Positions 21,746-32,023 of a DNA stretch of 64,000 bases are shown here, piece by piece; within the stretch, counting starts at the first letter, position 1; each line of letters begins with the position of its first letter. The notes under the pieces are model-generated. The model was not told where the DNA came from and searched no databases. It saw only the letters and a list, made by a program, of their open reading frames with translations. Made by a program: the position numbers and the translations under genes. The stretch covers positions 1,000,254 through 1,064,253 of the forward strand of contig JALMQS010000722.1 in NCBI GenBank assembly GCA_024734495.1, in the 5' to 3' direction. This DNA is from Forficula auricularia. Lineage: Eukaryota > Arthropoda > Insecta > Dermaptera > Forficulidae.

Positions 21746-22342
21746 ATTAAATTGGCGGGAAGAAAAGTACACTCCTGTTCGCTCCTGGGATCCGGATACA
21801 AATTTTAAATATTTTAAGAAAAGCAATCGTTAACGCTTGATTTCAAGGCTTCACTTGTAATACTTCTGGCTTCATTGCCAGCTCAAATTATACAGATTAA
21901 AAAAATTTCATGATTTTTTTGAAAAAAACTTCCAACTATTTTCAAAAAAAAGATGCTCAAAACTTTAATTATAAAAAAATATATTCATTGATCTATTCGA
22001 AAACTCTAGTAGGAAAAATTGTTTGAAAAAACCATTTTGAAAACAAACGATGATTCGCGAAATTAAACTTGATAAATACACTAATTTTTAAAAAAATCGT
22101 TGGAGCCGTTTTTGAGAAAATAAAAAATATAAAGCATGTAAAAAGAACATAATTATTGATTAAACATATGAAATATATTTAATTACGGTTAGTTTGCCAT
22201 AAGAAACGGTTTGTCGCCGTTGCTCATCCCATGAGCTCCTAGCCTTAAGGGCGCGTCTGACCCTCCCCTAGCTTTATGGGGGTGTCTGATCCCCCCGTGG
22301 CTACTCCCCTGATCTATGTATAATTCGAGTGAAGTATGTTAC

Positions 22343-22481
22343 CTGTTGGTGTGCAGGAGGCTCGAGGCTCTGCCATTGGTAGACACTGGTGGGTTTGCCA
22401 TTGGCGAGGAACGAGAGCGGTACTTGGACGAAGCCGGGTGGAGATGCAGCCGTCGCTGCCGGGGGCGGCTGGGAAACATAC
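22343..22481 (-). CDS. penultimate exon of the DUF4794-like gene
   Basis: The acceptor GGACTGTGCAG precedes 22481; the donor CAACAG|GTAACATAC follows 22343. Entered in phase 2 from the upstream exon (GG|G = Gly), it gives 46 codons: YVSQPPPAATAASPPG, then FVQVPLSFLANGKPTSVYQW and a Gln-ending tail in phase 0, which matches the next exon. PGLG-YVSQPP spanning the splice and NGKPTSVYQW are the clearest family marks. All three exon phases agree, which strongly supports the gene model. Confidence 0.85.
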
Positions 22482-24174
22482 CTGCACAGTCCATCAACAA
22501 ACCATCAATCTACCACATAGTCTAAAAACCATCCACTGAGCAACAACCTCTTGCTCTTGCTCTCTGACGAAATTCAATCAAATAAATCGGATGGAACGTT
22601 TAATGCAAGTGTTTATCGCAACAACAACAGTGAAGCCAGAAGACAGAAAAGATCTCATTAAAAAGCGATTCACTCAGCCATTAGAGAAATATTTAACAGT
22701 TAGTTCGCCTTATCATCAATAAAATAAATTATACGGAGAAAAAAATATAATTTTTATTTATAGGGTTTTCACTTGGGGTATAATTTAAATATTACTATTC
22801 CTATTTATTATATATTTATATACAGTTGAAATCGTTTAACGTGAAAACGCTTAACATGAAAAATCAGTAATCACGAAATAATAATGAAAAAATATGTATG
22901 TACATTAGGGTGCTCCTTATTTTTGATATTTTCGAATATTTACGCTGACACGGGCTCATATGGTTAGAAATCAATAAAAAAAAATATCCCCCAAGTTTAA
23001 AGTCTCTATCTCAATTTTAACCTGTGCCGCATAGCGGTGTAAGTTTCCCATAACATGGGGTTTTTGACATTGAACAATCAATTTTTTATTCCGGCCAAAA
23101 TATTGGTTCAAAAAATTTGAAATTCTGTAGACAATATCCATATAATAGTAGCTATCTCTCAGAATTTTCACAGACTTTTAGGTATTATAATTTTGGAGCC
23201 TATAACTTACTAATACTAAGATACATAATGTAATTTTGGTGAGTATACATATTTTTTTGTGTGCAATGCAATATGTTAACACGAAGAAATATTTCGGTCC
23301 CCTCAGTTTCTTATACATAAAATTTTGTTGTAATTCTACTGAGAAATTAATTAATTGTTAGTCAGTTCGTTCAAGAGACTTTATAGTAATGAATTCACTT
23401 GAATTATTTGCTCATTGTATTAGAAAATGTCTGAAACGTAGAGAAAATAATTTTCAACAATGATTTTTTTCTCACTCTGATACCCACGATAGCTGAAAAG
23501 TCGTAAAAATTTCGTCATTATTTTGTCATTAATTTTATAATTATTTATTCAAGCCCATGTCATAATATTTTTTTTTTTTTTTTTTTTTTATGATAATGAT
23601 GAGAGAAGGAGTTACACCAAAAAGGTGCAACCCCTAAAGGCCTGGGTTGGCCCCTCCATCGTGAAAAGAAGAAGAAAGAATTTTATGGGTTGGGCGGGGG
23701 TCGAAGGTATCTGTGGATACGGGTCTTAAATAGCTGAAGGTTATAGGTCGCGGGAAAGATGGTGGCAGGGAGCGAGTTCCAGTCTCTGGAGGTCAAAGGG
23801 ATAAAAGAGTTGGCGAAAGCGCTTGTTCGAAATTTATCCAATTTGACAGCGAAGGAGTGCTGAGCGTTAGAAAACCGCGTGCTTCGCGCAAAGAGGGCAT
23901 TAGGGGGGATAATTGATTTCAGCTCGACTGAACAGACACCGTGATAGTATCTGTAGTACAGGAAAAGGGCAGAAACGGTTCTTCGGTGAGCCAGGGAGTC
24001 GAGTGAGTTGGTTAGAGCCGGTTCTCCTATTAGTTTAATTGCTCGCTATAGGTATAAAAAGAGTCTCTTGGAAAAGTTTTCACATTTTTTTTATGATATC
24101 ATGAAAAACCACTCAAATTTAATCAAATGAGAAAATATTTATTATATCGATAATAAATATAAAATGAAACTTAC
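22482..24174 (-). other. intron between the two upstream known exons
   Basis: The donor is CTCGG|GTAAGT at 24174, a perfect consensus. The acceptor is CTGTGCAG at 22482. The intron holds a LINE 3' fragment in the same orientation as the gene and otherwise AT-rich DNA. Confidence 0.75.
23569..24045 (-). pseudogene. LINE ORF2 C-terminal domain, 3' UTR and poly(A) (Jockey/CR1-like)
   Basis: From 24045 to the stop at 23683-23685, about 120 codons are open without interruption. The order is RAIKLIGEPALTNSLDSL, HRR..SALFLYYRYYHG, IIPP, AR.TRFS, the FANSFIPLTSRDWNSLP motif, FPATYNLQLFK and IHRYL. This is the conserved post-RT tail of Jockey/CR1-type LINEs. After the stop come the 3' UTR, ending GGTGTAACTCCTTCTC, and a run of about 22 A residues (T run at 23569-23590 on plus). 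Upstream RT is absent (5' truncation). The intact frame suggests a fairly recent insertion. Confidence 0.85.
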
Positions 24175-24360
24175 CCGAGGCCAGGAACAAACACGTAAGG
24201 CTGGGGCGGAAGTCGGATATAGTAGATGGGCGAGTCCTGTGCCACTGAGTTATCTCTGGCCTCAGGAACTGCGGGGGCAGGCGGCCCCGGTGCCCAAGAT
24301 GGTCGTAGGTACTGGACATAGGCAAGAGACGGAGCACCATCCACCATGGTCGCCATCCAC
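24175..24360 (-). CDS. internal exon of the DUF4794-like gene (most 5' exon found)
   Basis: The acceptor TGAATGTCTAG precedes 24360 and the donor CTCGG|GTAAGT follows 24175. Entry is with one base to complete a codon, then 61 codons and two bases. The protein reads WMATMVDGAPSLAYVQYLRP, a Pro/Ala-rich stretch (WAPGPPAPAVPEA), then SPIYYIRLPPQPYVFVPGL. The IYYIRLPP.PYV.VPGLG motif is the DUF4794 hallmark as I remember it. The upstream exon must end two bases into a codon; it should supply the start and signal peptide and was not securely identified. Confidence 0.8.
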
Positions 24361-24450
24361 CTAGACATTCAGACAAACACCAATAAGCAACTGTACTTTT
24401 ATTATATATTTTATATTTATATATTATTATTATTATTATTTAAACAAATA

Positions 24451-25176
24451 AGCTGACGTGTTCTGATGTGGCCATCCACTTGACTTTACCATACAACCTG
24501 GCTCCTCACTTATATTTAATATTTAATAAAATTATTTATAATCATGTAGGGGGGGGGAGTTTTTGCTTTTTAGACTCCTGGGGTCCTACTGATTATGTAT
24601 ACAAAATTTGGTTGAGTTTGATAAATGGCCAAGATTTTCATTTTTTGACCCCCCCCCCCCATTTTGGCCGGCTAGTTTTTGCATTTTTAGACTTCTGGGG
24701 TCCCACTGATTATGTATACAAAATTTGGTTGAGTTTGCTCAAATGGCCTAGATTTTTAATTTTTAACCCCCCTCCACCCCCCTTAATTTTGGGTCGATAT
24801 GCGCCAAAATCTAATCAGCTCTTAATCTCAATGGACCAAAACTACGTGTGAAATTTGCTTTCGATATTCAAACTAGTTTTTGAGCTAGCTCGTCCACAAA
24901 AATTTGGTAACGCACAGACTAACGGACACCCAACAAGACAGACTAACTAACAGACATTTTGACAAAACAATTATTATCTCAAAAAATATAATTTTTTCGA
25001 TCTTCACTTATTAGAGCTTTTTTGTAGAGTGAAATGACCTGGTTTCGCTCAATTTTTTTAATCGAAATAGTTTCAACCGTTTTTGAGATATTTCGAAAAA
25101 AAGAAGGAAAAAAACCACTTTATTCATGTACGATTACAATACTTGACCATACCTTGTATGGTAAAGTAAAAACAAT
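24451..25176 (+). repeat. repeat family B, copy B2
   Basis: The most complete copy. Start AGCTGACGTGTTCTGATGTG..TTGACTTTACCATACAAC; two sub-blocks with a C run (10 C at 24651) and GATTATGTATACAAAATTTG; then the CTAATCAGCTCTTAAT and GAGCTAGCTCGTCCAC half; end CCTTGTATGGTAAAGTAAAAAC. Terminal GACTTTACCATACAA and TTGTATGGTAAAGT are inverted. The open frame across it is not a conserved protein. Confidence 0.7.
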
Positions 25177-25650
25177 TAATAAAGTAAGCAAATTTTTTTA
25201 AATTTTTTTTAAATATCTTAATTATTAAGATATCACTAAATGCAGAAAATCTAAGTCGTTTTATTATAAAAAAAAAACATTCGTTTAGATATAATAAGAG
25301 GTTTCACTAAAAGTAAACAAGACATTCATTTGATATTAAGAGATATCTAATAGAATAAAATAGTTCACTCAAGTATATAATATATTCGGATTAAATAATT
25401 AAAAATTTGGTCATATTTGGAATGATTTCGATATATCTTGATTATTAATCAAATATCTTTGGAATAAATAAGAGAGCATTAAAAATACTCAACTCTATCA
25501 ATATATTTATTATAAATAAATTGTTTTTTCAGTGTAGTATAAAAGACCTTTGAGATATTAATAAAAGATTTTCACAATGTATGCAAATGCGAAGGTCAAA
25601 TTAATTTAAGGCCAGTTCATAATAAATAATAAATTTAAATGATATCATGA
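25177..25650. other. AT-rich spacer
   Basis: Nothing recognised. Confidence 0.4.
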
Positions 25651-25660
25651 ATGAATGTAA

Positions 25661-25924
25661 ATGTATGGGCTAAATTTAGAAGGGCCCGAAGATTCCTATC
25701 AGAAAGGCATTAATATTAATTTATCCTTTCCCTCGGAGCAAGATGTCTGCCTGGTAGGCAGGAAGACCGCGAGCAAAATTGTCGATTTGGTTGCATATCT
25801 CGGCCTCACAGGCGCTGCCGAGGAAGAAATAAACCGACACTTGCAAGGCAAATTGAGTGGAAAAAATTCGGAATTTACAAACCACTTTGAAATTTCCGTA
25901 ACGCAACTATTTTATTTTTATTAA
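25661..25924. other. GC-richer island with open frames on both strands
   Basis: The plus frame contains GRKTASKIVDLVAYLGLTGA followed by an acidic AEEEINRHLQ stretch. The minus frame contains LQVSVYFFLGSACEAEICNQ. No family was recognised on either strand and no convincing splice pair was found. It may be an exon or a repeat fragment. Confidence 0.25.
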
Positions 25925-25929
25925 TATCT

Positions 25930-26770
25930 AAAAATAGAAAGCATGATTTGAAAATGAGTTGTAGCTGGAGGCAATCCACGTGCAATCCAGCTGTTTATAA
26001 TTTAATTTAATCCAAGAAAAAATTATAATAAATTAATCTATTGTTCAAATAATAATGGAAAGATAAATTGATTTCGAGGCCTGATTTTTCCATCAGCGTT
26101 TTTTTCTCTTTATTTGAAAGGATTATTTTGTTTAAGGATTAATGTTGGCAATTTTCAAATCAAAAACAACAGCAAAAAAACGTAAATCTATTAAAGTGAA
26201 GATACATTTTCATTAAGAAAAGAAGCAAATGAACATCCGTAATTGATCCATAGGAATGGAAAAATGCGTGAAAAACGTTTGGAATAAATTTAAACCAATA
26301 AATAGAATAATTCGGAAGAATATAAAAATTTTAACAGGAATAAGAAAACCGAGAATGAATTACTAATAAGCCGGCCATGTGCGAGAGGGACAACATACCA
26401 AGAGTTCTGTTCGTTCTATCTTCCACAATACTTAAGCTATCAAATTTGTTTTTATTTGTCGTTGAAATGAGGGAATTTGTGAAATATTTTATAATTGTAC
26501 TTAAGTTAAGACAGGTATAATAATCACCTTGTGCCTCACTAACAACGTAATTTCAAATCGAAATAATTAAAAAAATAATCCTAATTCTACTCAAAGAGAT
26601 CTTGACAGTAATTTCTCATATCTCATTATAAAAAATATTTCTAATTTCTAACCCCCAAAAAAATTAGACCCTCTTTTAATCATTCGATTAAAATTTAAAT
26701 ACAAATTTGAATCCGCCAAAAATTAATACATATAAGTTTTAATTTTCAAGTTTGAAACTTATTTGAGTTA
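25930..26770. other. AT-rich spacer
   Basis: Nothing recognised. Confidence 0.4.
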
Positions 26771-26778
26771 CCTTATCC

Positions 26779-27024
26779 CAAGGGGTGAACGGTGACCTAA
26801 TATGATATACACCTACTTACACTTGTACTTCCGAATATTCCCAAGCACTTCCAAATATTTCCAAGTACTTTCAAATATTCCCAAGTACTTTCAAATATTT
26901 CCAAGTACTTCCAAATATTTCCAAGTACTTTCAAATATTTCCAAGTACTTCCAAATATTTCCAAGTACTTCCAAAATACTTCCAAAGAGGTGTACACCTA
27001 CTTCCAATCGCGGATCACCCCTCG
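26779..27024. mobile_element. TIR element with internal minisatellite (partner of 12472-12625)
   Basis: Ends CAAGGGGTGAACGGTGACC and CGCGGATCACCCCTCG are inverted. Flanks CCTTATCC and CCTTACAC are a decayed 8-bp duplication (6 of 8). It shares end sequences and TACACCTACTTCCAATCGCG with the 12.5-kb copy. Confidence 0.75.
26826..26982. repeat. 20-bp minisatellite, about 7.5 units
   Basis: The unit is TACTTYCAAATATTYCCAAG, repeated head to tail inside the TIR element. The periodic peptides seen on either strand here are an artefact of this repeat. The sister element at 12.5 kb has only a short version. Confidence 0.9.
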
Positions 27025-27039
27025 CCTTACACTGACAGG

Positions 27040-27500
27040 CGGACTGACACACCAATATTGTAGACGACACTAATACGGCCCTGATTTATGTTTGACCGAA
27101 AGATTACAATTGAATATGAAAGAGACTATAGTTGTTTGCGATTTTTTTTTTTTTTTTGGCTTTTCGGCCTTTCTAGCCATAAGCCTAATTACGATACTAG
27201 TTATATTTTTTTTAATTTGTCTCTACCACCTCTAGTTTGCGAATTACATTTAAATATTATAGCAATCTGAATTGTTGTTCTTTTAAAATGATAAAATACA
27301 TATATAAATTATATAAATATTGCTTGATTGTAGGAATTGAAGTGGGATTTAATATATACTATATTTCAAGTCTTTTTAATACGAGTCAATTGATAAATCA
27401 AGGGTTACCAAAGAAATAACTAATTTCATTTCTGTGAAATTGATTGGAAATTCTTAAAGAGAGATAGTGGGAATTACGACCTTTCAACTTAATTGGAAAT
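27040..27500. other. AT-rich spacer
   Basis: No supportable feature. Open frames here show no family pattern. Confidence 0.4.
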
Positions 27501-27510
27501 GAAATGACTA

Positions 27511-27830
27511 TTCATAAAGAGAAATCAGTAAGGTTGTCTTCTGCTTGGTGCAAATAAACATATACATATATTAATGGTGTTTATATAATGAATATTGTTT
27601 GTTGTTATTTGTTTTGTGACTAGTTTACAAAACAAATTTACATTAATCCATTCTGGCATTGAAGCACATGAGAAATAAGAGACAATATTTCTAATTAAAA
27701 AGACCGTCGATGAAGGTTAGGCCTTTGATACTCATATTCTCGAATAAATAGATTATTCATATTTGTTATATATACATGTATGTTTATATGTATCAGGCAG
27801 AGGACAACCTCAGTGATTTATCTTTATGGA
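27511..27830. mobile_element. inverted-repeat element, GGTTGTCCTCTGC family
   Basis: The left arm CATAAAGAGAAATCAGTAAGG with TTGTCTTCTGCTTGGTGC and AAATAAACATA is mirrored by TATGTTTATATGTATCAGGC, AGAGGACAACCT and CAGTGATTTATCTTTATG. The same arm sequence recurs at 60731, 61290, 61690 and 61938. Confidence 0.7.
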
Positions 27831-28062
27831 TAAACATATCAACAGCTCTGCTGCTCTTGGCAAAACAAAATATATTCAATGAAATTACTATTCTCCTTAA
27901 GAGTATAGGACATTGTCAGTAAAGGCCTTAGCTGAGCAATATAACTTGTATAATTAGACTTGTATAGTATAGTAAAGTTTCCATATATAAGATGACTTAT
28001 AAATTGTTTTTAAGAGATTTTTAAAAATTCCAATGATTAGTAATAATACTAATAATATCAAT

Positions 28063-28335
28063 CAGTGGGGACTCCAGACTTTTATTTTGGTGGTCAAGTA
28101 CCTGGAGGCTGCCAGCCCCCGTCCCCAGGAAAATTTTAAAATTATGGGTTTCAAAAGTAGTTTTTAGAAGCGAGTTGTATCCTCTGAAAAATTAAATAAA
28201 TAAACTGCAACGGATCGTTGTTAAACTTTATCCAAATTCATTTGAAATATTAATATGTTTGTTCCTTTATTATTAATCAGATATCACTTGCAATTTGTAG
28301 ATTCTATATTGACATTAATTCAAAAATAATTCCTC
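28063..28335 (+). mobile_element. possible hAT 5' terminus
   Basis: TCAGTGGGGACTCCAGACTT begins a GC-richer stretch (28063-28130) of hAT-terminus type. No matching 3' end or target duplication was found before the palindrome that follows. Confidence 0.3.
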
Positions 28336-28337
28336 AT

Positions 28338-29395
28338 TTATAAGTCGAGGAATAACCATTCCACATTGGATTTTTGACATTTCGGTTATTATTGTAACCA
28401 TTGCTGAAGACATAGAGGAATCGACTTAAAATCAAAAATAGCGATTGATTCTCATCTAGTACTTGAGGAATAATCAATTCTATATTGGATTTTTGACGTT
28501 TCGGTTTTATTGGTAACCATTGCTGAAGACATGAGGAATCGACTTAAAATCAAAATAACGATCGATTCTTATCTAATACTAGAGGATAACCTTATTGCAT
28601 TCCATTTTTGATGTTTTGACTATTAATGGAAACCTCTACTTAAAATGTAGAAGAGTCGACTTAAAATCAAAAAGACTAAATTTTTTTTGGTAAACAACTC
28701 AAGCTTGAGTTGAAGAATTTAGTCTTTTTGATTTTAAGTCGATTCTTCTACATTTTCAGTAGAGGTTTCCATTAATAGTCAAAACATCAAAAATGGAATG
28801 CAATAAGGTTATTCCTCTAGTATTAGATAAGAATCGATCGTTATTTTAGATTTTAAGTCGATTCCTCCATGTCTTCAGCAATGGTTACCAATAATAATCG
28901 AAACGTCAAATACCTAATGTAGAATTGTTATTCCTCAAGTATTAGATGAGAATTAATCGCTATTTTTGATTTTAAGTCGATTCCTCTATGTATTCAGCAA
29001 TGGTTACCAATAAAACCGAAACGTCAAAAATCCAATATAGAATGATTATTCCTCAAATACTAGATGAGAATCAATCGCTATTTTTGGTTTAAAGTCGATT
29101 TCTCTGTGTCTTCAGCAATGGTTACTAATAAAAACCGAAACGTCAAAAATCCAATATAGAATGATTATTCCTCAAATACTAGATGAGAATCAATCACTAT
29201 TTTTGGTTTAAAGTCGATTTCTCTGTGTCTTCAGCAATGGTTACTAATAAAAACCGAAACGTCAAAAATCCAATATAGAATGATTATTCCTCAAGTACTA
29301 GATGAGAATCAATCGCTATTTTTGGTTTAAAATCGATTTCTCTGTCTTCAGCAAAGGTAACGGATAAGAAAACAACGCAGTTGCTATGGTTACTC
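28338..29395. repeat. palindrome built of ~118-bp tandem units (3 in left arm, 6 in right)
   Basis: Right-arm units begin near 28729, 28851, 28969, 29086, 29204 and 29322 with GATTTTAAGTCGATTCCTC or a variant. The left arm (28338-28682) holds three units in reverse orientation, pairing with the first three of the right arm (28716 onward). The 34-bp centre has the perfect 18-base palindrome CAACTCAAGCTTGAGTTG. Each unit contains CTTCAGCAATGGTTACC and AACCGAAACGTC, a hairpin-plus-GAAAC layout. Non-coding. Confidence 0.9.
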
Positions 29396-29695
29396 ATAAA
29401 AATTCCTCCTAAATTTTTAGCATTTCACAGAGAGAAGCCTATCCATTCTTACTTAAGCAAGGCTAAATGAGCTATATTAAAACTTTCAAATGAATAAATT
29501 TTAAAGAATTTAAAAAATTAAAAAAAGTACCATCTTACTCTAGAGTAAAGTACTTTAAAATATAATTTCACTAAAAACTTTATTTAACCTTTTTGTGGTC
29601 CCCAAGGTACTTAATTAGGATATTAAATTTCATCAAAATTGGTTAAGTCATTTTCAAGATATTTAGAAAAAACTAAAAAAGTACTGAAATAAAGT
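29396..29695. other. spacer
   Basis: Nothing recognised. Confidence 0.35.
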
Positions 29696-29699
29696 ACTA

Positions 29700-30095
29700 A
29701 TGTTTGTGGGCCGATATGTACCAAAAACTAATCAGCGCTTCATTTTGTTAAACTAATGGTAGGTTTTCAATTTCATTTCAATCGGTGCAACGGTGTGGAA
29801 AAAATCGTGGGCCAAAAAAACGATAACATCCATCCATCCATCCATCCATCCATCCATCCATCCATCCATCCGGACGCAATAAACGAAAAAATCGCACTTT
29901 TTGGCCTCTCGACGAGACCCCTTGTAATTTTTGGCAAAACCGTCACGTGCTAAAATTCAACCTAATTGAATACTACAATTTGTGACTTTAATTGAGTCCA
30001 TGGGTTCCGTAGTCTTTACCTGAGGACCCTTTGAAGCCACGCTTGCCCCGAGAGCGATTACAATACTTTACCCATGCCTTTGCATTGGATAAAGT
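29700..30095 (+). repeat. repeat family B, diverged copy B3
   Basis: Has GGGCCGATATGTACCAAAAA, CTAATCAGCGCTTCATT and the end GCGATTACAATACTTTACCC with GGATAAAGTAAAAA, in the same order as the 3' half of B1/B2. The middle is different. Confidence 0.55.
29826..29872. repeat. (ATCC)n microsatellite
   Basis: About 11 tandem ATCC units. Confidence 0.95.
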
Positions 30096-30196
30096 AAAAA
30101 AGGAGCATGAAGAAGAAGAAAATGTATTATGTGTATAATATATAATATACTTATCCTATAGTTCCTTAATTGAGTTCTTCATATTTATATAATACC

Positions 30197-30545
30197 TAAG
30201 TCATACGACCAATTGCAACGTTTCGCCAATTTATTGTGGATTCATCAGGCTCTTGATCAAATTTTTTAAACACTTCGTCATTCAATTTTTTTCTTGATAA
30301 CAAAATGAATACATTTATTTATTATATAACACCATTGATTGTTTATTTAGAGTAGCAATGGAACTAGACAGACTATCCGTATCTTCAACAAGAATTATAT
30401 AATAAATAAATGTATTCACAATGTTGTGTATATGTAGTCTAATTAGAAAGAAAAAATCGAATGACGAAGTGTTTTAAAAATTTGATCAAGAGCCTGATGA
30501 ATCCATAATAAATTGGCGAAACGTTGCAATTGGTCGTATGACTTA
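30197..30545. mobile_element. foldback element with hammerhead-like core in both arms
   Basis: Arms of about 95 bp start TAAGTCATACGACCAATTGC and end GCAATTGGTCGTATGACTTA. They share CGTTTCGCCAATTTATTGTG and TTGATCAAGAGCC forms. On plus, CTGATGA (30494-30500) precedes GAAAC (30518-30522) with a poorly paired 17-base segment between. The mirror arm has TCATCAG and GTTTCG. No coding. Confidence 0.8.
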
Positions 30546-30659
30546 ACACAGTGTTTAATTGTTTCCTTTTTTCCTCTGATTTGTTACATCTAATACTGAT
30601 AATGGAACTGAACAATAATAATACCTAAGCTTACAATGAAATTAGTCATGTATATCATA

Positions 30660-30760
30660 TTACTATAATAAAGCTGGAGAGTTTGTATGTACGTGTGTTT
30701 GAACTCGCTAATCTCAGGAAATACTGATTCGGTTTGAATTTAATCTTATATAAAGCTTAA
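30660..30760 (+). repeat. fragment of a widespread dispersed repeat
   Basis: AAAGCTGGAGAGTTTGTATG, CTCGCTAATCTCAGGAAATA and CTGATTCGGTTTGAAT appear in an order I know from a common repeat in several animal genomes (AAGCTGAAGAGTTTG...CTAATCTCAGGAACTACTGG). The class is not certain. Confidence 0.4.
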
Positions 30761-30988
30761 AGATTTTTTATTATTTTTGGAATCCATTTGAAGTCGCCAC
30801 TGATTTTAAATATGATTTTAGTCAAATATCCAGTACTCTTGGGATAATGTGAAAAATAAATGGCGTGAAAAGCAAGTCTAACCGTTTTAGCGATATCCAA
30901 ATGGGTTATCTGTGAACGCTGATCGACATCTCCTGTCCGAACGGACAGAATGAATGTTGCCTAGCTCGATCCCTGGAAGAAATCTAGA

Positions 30989-31491
30989 ATGAGTAATCAC
31001 AAGGCCGTATTTTGTGTTATGAGCTGTTGGGGTTTATCTGGACAGGTCGTTGTTCACGTCAGGCGATGTTGCGCAGATGCTGCATTAGATATATTTTTAT
31101 TCTTTTACTCTCCACCTACGCCACAGGGACTTAAAAAGCCAACGTTCGGAATTTTTTTTATTGTTCGCCAGCAAATCCCATCTGACAAGCCGATCATAAG
31201 AAGAGAATAACAAGAGCTTGTTCCTCTGCCTTTTTACAAATATAAATAATGTTATTGAAATCTCTAGTAATACGTGCTAGTCAAATTACACTTTCTGTTG
31301 CCGTTCCTTTGCCGAGTTTTTCCAATTTCCATGAAGCGCAAGAAGAAAGAAGATCGGATGACGGATGCCTTTTCGATTTTCAAGATATGATCGAAGTGAC
31401 TCGTCTATTTTATTTGTGTGAAGATGACTTTATTATGGGCAAAGGAGGTGCTCTTACCTCCGTCAATTACTCTCTTAAGATGCCAGTTTAG
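30989..31491 (+). other. GC-richer island with two open frames, unassigned
   Basis: Frames 30989-31210 (73 aa) and 31249-31491 (80 aa, ATG start). The second contains HEAQEERRSDDGCLFDFQDM and MGKGGALTSVNYSL, a more protein-like composition than its surroundings. I recognise neither. They may be exons, or the remnant of a mobile-element gene. Confidence 0.25.
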
Positions 31492-31499
31492 AAAATTTA

Positions 31500-32020
31500 G
31501 ATTAGATCAACATTTACTAAAGAATTGTTGGCCTTTTGAAGTTTTATTGATTTTAAGAAGACATTTTTTTATTTTTCCAAATGTGTTTTGAGAAAATTGT
31601 TTGCATTATCTCACATTATAAACAATGTTTAACCCTTAAAGCAATAACCATGACTTATTCAATAAGAATTCCACGATTTAGAACGGCGTTTAATGTATTA
31701 TTAAATCGTAAATTAGGTTTTATATATGGGTAATAATCTAATTTCTTTATCTAGTAGATTACACAATTATAAATCAGTACAAATCCCAATTAAGGAGGTT
31801 AATGTTAAATAAAAAATATTAGATTATAACTATAACTTATTTTTTTATAATAGTTTAAGTCTCTATCTATGCTTAGGTGAAGTTTAAATCACACATTAGC
31901 AAGCAAATTTTTGAAAATAAAATTTTTTAAAATGTAAACATTTACTCACAGTCTTATGGAAAATTAAGAACTTGACAATTTCTCTTGAATATCCCTATTA
32001 GCATAATGTTTCAAACTATA
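31500..32020. other. AT-rich spacer
   Basis: Nothing recognised. Confidence 0.4.
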
Positions 32021-32023
32021 TAG

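Larger units (their letters stand above)
21200..22311. mobile_element. hAT element with perfect 8-bp target duplication ATCTATGT
   Basis: Flanked by ATCTATGT at 21192-21199 and 22312-22319. It starts CAGTGGCGTAGCCAGAAAA and ends CCCCGTGGCTACTCCCCTG, an inverted pair typical of hAT. A SINE (21294-21500) and a foldback (21526-21745) are nested inside. The rest is non-coding. It lies in the intron of the DUF4794-like gene and ends 31 bases before the exon at 22343. Confidence 0.85.
16787..22342 (-). other. intron of the DUF4794-like gene, filled with transposable elements
   Basis: The donor at 22342 reads CAACAG|GTAACA and the acceptor is TTGACAG at 16787. It holds the inverted pair of repeat B, hAT copy B with a nested element, a (TA)n tract and most of the 21200-22311 hAT. 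Every element listed between these coordinates is intronic if the gene model is right. Confidence 0.7.

Noticed and set aside
24468..24851. 127-codon plus frame with two similar halves (DSWGPTDYVYKIWLS type)
   Set aside because: The repeat comes from the two sub-blocks of repeat B, which also occur out of frame in other copies.
26797..27035. Periodic Tyr/Phe-rich peptides on both strands
   Set aside because: The 20-bp minisatellite read in three frames gives a 20-residue period automatically; no protein is implied.
28338..29395. CRISPR-like array
   Set aside because: Units are adjacent 118-bp tandem copies without spacers, arranged as a palindrome in eukaryotic DNA.
29826..29872. Protein repeat (HPSIHPSI) in a plus frame
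   Set aside because: A plain (ATCC)n microsatellite inside repeat B3.
30494..30545. Full hammerhead at the 30.2-kb foldback
   Set aside because: The core CTGATGA and GAAAC are present, but stem II pairs poorly and no stem I or III closes; kept only as part of the recurrent-core finding.
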